This document shows, one piece after another, positions 60,291 to 64,000 of a DNA stretch of 64,000 nucleotides. The stretch lies in assembly GCF_910596095.1 (NCBI RefSeq), contig NC_056552.1:9219111-9283110 (forward strand). Reading direction: 5' to 3'. This DNA comes from Thunnus maccoyii (taxonomy: Eukaryota; Chordata; Actinopteri; Scombriformes; Scombridae). The position numbers and the translations under genes are program-made. Position 1 is the stretch's first letter. Each line of letters starts with the position of its first letter. The notes under the pieces were generated by a model. That model was not told the origin of the DNA. It did not search any database and saw nothing but the letters and a program-made list of their open reading frames with translations.

Positions 60291-61654
60291 AAGGCGGCAC
60301 GCACTGCTGAACAGCAACAATGGCTGATGTCATTGTCCAGCAATGATTTCATGAGGATGAAACTGCAACTTTGGTGGATCTGAAAACTCCCAGTGACCCC
60401 ACCTGCTGGAAGAAACACTGAGATATGATCCTGCAGAAATGAAGAAAGGACCATGTAGAGGAAGAAGGAGCAATGTTGACAAACAGAGAATATGAATAGA
60501 CTCGATTGTCTGTTTGGGGAGAATGTGCGTGTAGGCAACAACAAAAGCGGCGTTGTCAAAAATTATGTGACATTTGGGGGTTTTTTTTAAAAATGGTTTC
60601 CCAGTTGCGTGTTCACACACACTGTAAATACTGGAATCAGTAGTGTGTGTGTGTGTTACCTTCTATTTTTCATGCTAAGTGATGCTCCTGGTCAGACCAC
60701 AAGCCATAAAAAGCAAGCAGTGTCACGCACCCACCGCATAATGTTACACACACACACTCACGTAAACATATGAAGCAAACATCCTCTTTTCATATAAATC
60801 TGTTGCCCACAAAGGGGAACTTCCCCGGCAGCCCGGCCCAGTCAGACTGTCCGGAGGCTGGGTGGTGTGGAGTCACCCAGCTGTCTGCACAAAACAAAGC
60901 AGTGGACATGTAATAACACATGCACACTGAATCAATGTGTTTCCATTTATGGGAATATAAACAAGTTTTTTTTTTTTCTCTTCATGAAATGTGCATGTGT
61001 GAGTGACTGCGTGAGAAAGTCTATGATTCAAAACCTCTTCAAACAATATGACAGTCTCAGAGGATATTTGAAAGAAACCAATGGATTCTCATTTTCTTAG
61101 GCTGATTCTGATCATCAATAACTTTTATATCTGCCATTATTTGTGTTTTAATTGTGTTTTACATAAATATTTATCTCAAATATCATCGATAGAGATGTCA
61201 AAGATCTGTACTGAGGAAAATATTTTACACTTGAACAATAAACTTAATCATCAACAGTGAAAATAACAGACAAACTTCACTAGAAATTAAAGCTGCACTA
61301 ATTCATATTTTCACATTTTTAAAATAAGTTTTCGTGTAATATATAAGGTGGCTATTTCAAACCACAGACAGTTTATCATCTCGGCTCTGTGGAGCTTTTT
61401 AGCCTCTTTCAGCTTGTTGTTTTGGTTTTTTACAACTTTGTTGTTTTGGTTCACTCTCAGACAGACAAAGGAAAGTGAATATTGGACTTGCATTTGTCAG
61501 TTGGCAAGAAACACAATATAAACACAAATAAATGTTAATGTTGCTTTGTGGCAGCTGGATGTTCATACAGTAAACTACTGTTTGCCACAACGTTGTGTTT
61601 ACAGCTTGTTTCGCTGCCCCCAAGTGGCCAAAAAACCAATAATGCTGCTTTAAA

Positions 61655-61900
61655 GGTTAAAGTGCTAAAATGATTATTTGATAGACACAAACGTTATCTA
61701 CAACAGTTTTGATAACCAATTAATAATGATCATGTATATAAATACAAATATAATGATTTGCTTCTCTGCTTTGTATAATTGTAAACTGAATATTTCGACT
61801 GTTGCTCGGACAGAACGATGTATTTGAAGACATTGTGACCAAACAATTAATCAATAAATCAAAATAATTATCAAATGAATCAACTTGCAGCCCTATAATA
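61655..61900 (-). mobile_element. GGGCTGCAAC-type MITE, diverged copy
   Basis: It ends 'atcaacttgcagccctat' and contains 'aaacaattaatcaataaatc'. Confidence 0.55.
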
Positions 61901-62031
61901 CTATAAACAATAGATATAAAAACACAAATATAACAATATATTACACTTGAGTAAAGAATACACTGTGTACTCATATACTTTGTGTATATACATCTTAAAA
62001 CCAGTGAATCTATTGCTTATTGCTCCACAAT

Positions 62032-62330
62032 AGGGCTGCAGCTAACAATTATTTTCATTATTGATTAATCTGACTGTTTATTTTCTCAGTTAATCGATTG
62101 TCTTGTCTATAAAATGTCTGTTATAAATTCCCAGAGTCAAAGTTGACATCTTCATATGTCTTGATTTTTACCAACCTAAAGATAATCAGCTGTATGACAA
62201 AGAAAATCATTTATTAATCACATTTGAGAAGCTAAAACTAGCTTATGTTTAGCATTTTTGCTTTAAAATGACTAAAATAGTTGCTGATTAATTTACTCTA
62301 ATCGGCTACTTGTTGGAGCTCTAGTCCACA
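62032..62330 (+). mobile_element. GGGCTGCAGC hAT-like MITE
   Basis: It starts 'agggctgcagctaacaatta' and ends 'cggctacttgttggagctct', an inverted pair, with 'gtctataaaatgtctg' near the start. Confidence 0.75.
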
Positions 62331-63359
62331 GTTTTGTCCTGTTACATTGTTCAGGCTCTAATATTTGAGCTTTTTATCCCCTCAGTTGCTCTCTCTGTAT
62401 CTCCGATGAAAGTTTATTGATCGTCTCTTCTGTAGGATTTGTTTCATGAAGACCTAACAGAGAAAACCAGAGCTTTCTTCTTCAGGTCTTCATACAGATG
62501 TTGTCAGAGGTCAAGAGGGCGTCTCATCTCCGTTCAAATGACAGGTTAAACAGAAGGCCCACATACGTCTGGAGCTGAAACCACATGGGGGAAAGTCGGG
62601 GATGATTTGGTGGAGTATGAAAAAAGAAATGGATAGTCATGCGGTGGATTGAATGAGGAGGGGGGAGGGGGGCACTTCTTGGGATGTGGTGTGTGTGTTC
62701 ATATGGAGTTTGCATGGAAAACATTGCGTAGTGCGTCTGATAGGCGTTTTACATGTCATTAAGCTTCATCCTGGTCGGGGAGGGTAGGGGAACAGGCTGA
62801 ATGTGGGTCAGCTAGTGGTTTACGAAGGGGGCTCATGGCTGCTGATTGACTGCGGGTGATCAGACGACGTTGGGATCAATCTGTGGTGTAACTCCTGCAG
62901 GCCTCCCCGGTAGTCGTGCTGTTTTAGCTTCACGCTGTGTAGTCTGCTGCCTCCGCAACGCGCTGTTTAGACTGCACAGGATCAACCACTTCAGCTTTAT
63001 TGCTGGGTGAAACTGAGAAGTAAACATGTCTGCAACATCGAGGTGGACAGATAAGCCTCCATAATAGCAATCTGTTGTGAATAACAGAGTAATTTCCCCT
63101 CAGTATTGTGCCCTGCTGCTGATTCTTTGCTCATTAGTTTGTGGCTCAGAATGAGGTCAGGAAACGAGAGCGGAAAAACTGAAAGGAATGCAGGAGAGAG
63201 CGCCAGCCAGGTATACTGCTGCGTGTGTGTGTTTATGTGTGTATTCTGGCTGCTTCTGCGTATTTGCATAAGCATCAGAGTGGAACTAAAATGCAAAAGT
63301 TTTCTTGAGAGGAAGGATTGGTTTCTCTGAAGCACTGATGAATGACTAGACATTTATTT

Positions 63360-63520
63360 AGCTCTGTGAGCCGCTTCCATTTTGTGTCTTTTATTGTTTA
63401 TTTGGATCCCAATTAGCTTCCACAAAGAGGTCGCTAGTCCTTCTGTGGTCCACACAACTTGAGCAACGATTAAACAAACCACCATTTAAAATCACATTTA
63501 TCAGTACAACAGGAAAAAGC
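63360..63520 (+). repeat. Dispersed repeat 'ttggatcccaattagcttcc'
   Basis: 'Ttattgtttatttggatccc', 'aattagcttccacaaagagg' and 'ctagtccttctgtggtcc' are the usual first blocks of a common fish repeat. Truncated. Confidence 0.55.
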
Positions 63521-63734
63521 TTCATGTAGAGATCAGAAAATAAGTGAAATAACTCCAGTTCCAAGTTGTTAAAATACCTGATTTGTTCATCTGAGTCAAC
63601 AAATCTCTCATCAAAGTTTTAATCTCCTCTTCCTCTTTTATCAGTGAGTAGGTAGCAACCAAAAAAGAAAAAAAAATGTAATCTGTTTGAATGTCAGTTT
63701 GGGTTCATTTCTTAAACATTATGTTTACAACTTA

Positions 63735-64000
63735 AACTTTCACTTAAACTCGCATCATTGGATTGTTTTCGACCACTTGGGGGCAGCACAACAAGCTGCA
63801 AACTACCGTGACGTCACCCACTGGTTTGTAGATTCCCATTTTGAAGCCTCGAGTTTGACATTTTGACCGTCGCCACCTTGGCTTTTTGGAGCTTTGGAAG
63901 AGCTCCCCAAGATCCAACTGCAGCGCCGTGGTAGCAACTTGTCAATCACGACGTAGCCACGCTCTAAAGCATACCCTGCTTTATCGTCTATTTTACTCTA
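63735..64000 (+). repeat. Dispersed repeat running off the right edge
   Basis: 'Gtgacgtcacccactggttt' (63809), 'tttgaagcctcgagtttgac' and 'gtcgccaccttggctttttg' mark a repeat also seen in part at 30320-30360. Confidence 0.6.

Larger units (their letters stand above)
57010..64000 (+). other. timp2: timp2 intron 1 (continues beyond window)
   Basis: No second TIMP exon is found through the end. TIMP2 intron 1 is usually long. Tracts: (TTG)n at 57031-57064, CA run at 58100-58136, GT run at 58322-58339. Overlapping open frames at 57627-58242 have no domain and overlie the CA run. No nested gene could be supported, and 62340-63330 is repeat-poor. Confidence 0.6.

Overview
The window looks like nuclear DNA of a ray-finned fish, probably a percomorph-type teleost. 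It has vertebrate spliced genes with GT-AG introns, many CA/GT microsatellites, and dense copies of repeat families typical of fish: Tol2-like and Charlie-like hAT miniature elements, the 'GGGCTGCAAC' elements, L2-type LINE tails and a Ty3/gypsy fragment. No bacterial, plasmid, phage or CRISPR features were seen.

Four protein-coding genes can be read at residue level. trim8 (+) has coding exons from 17928 to 23961 and encodes a complete 584-residue RING/B-box E3 ligase. arl3 (-) runs from 38706 down to 35556 and encodes a complete 182-residue small GTPase in six coding exons. sfxn2 (+) runs from 45407 to 53468 and encodes a complete 320-residue mitochondrial sideroflexin in eleven coding exons. 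The first coding exon of a TIMP gene, best matched to timp2 (+), lies at 56880-57009, and the rest of that gene is beyond the right edge. The order trim8-arl3-sfxn2, with arl3 and sfxn2 head to head, matches human 10q24. TIMP2 is not at that place in human.

Layout: 1-15.7 kb is repeat-rich, with no confident gene, decayed retroelement pieces and two promoter-like patches. 15.8-17.8 kb is the probable promoter and untranslated leader region of trim8. 17.9-25.5 kb is trim8 with its 3' UTR. 25.5-34.4 kb is an intergenic repeat field. 34.4-38.8 kb is arl3. 38.8-45.3 kb is a repeat-filled head-to-head gap that holds the sfxn2 upstream region. 45.3-54.2 kb is sfxn2. 54.3-56.5 kb is intergenic and ends in a MITE. 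56.6-64 kb is the timp2 promoter, exon 1 and the start of a long intron 1.

The genes do not form one pathway: TRIM8 acts in cytokine/NF-kB signalling, ARL3 in ciliary lipid-protein traffic, SFXN2 in the mitochondrial inner membrane, and TIMP2 in extracellular protease control. I found no convincing new system. The most informative structures are a composite transposon made of one hAT element nested in another and present three times with the same junctions, several long-inverted-repeat elements inside introns, a LINE tail inserted just behind the arl3 start, and a MITE next to the timp2 TATA box.
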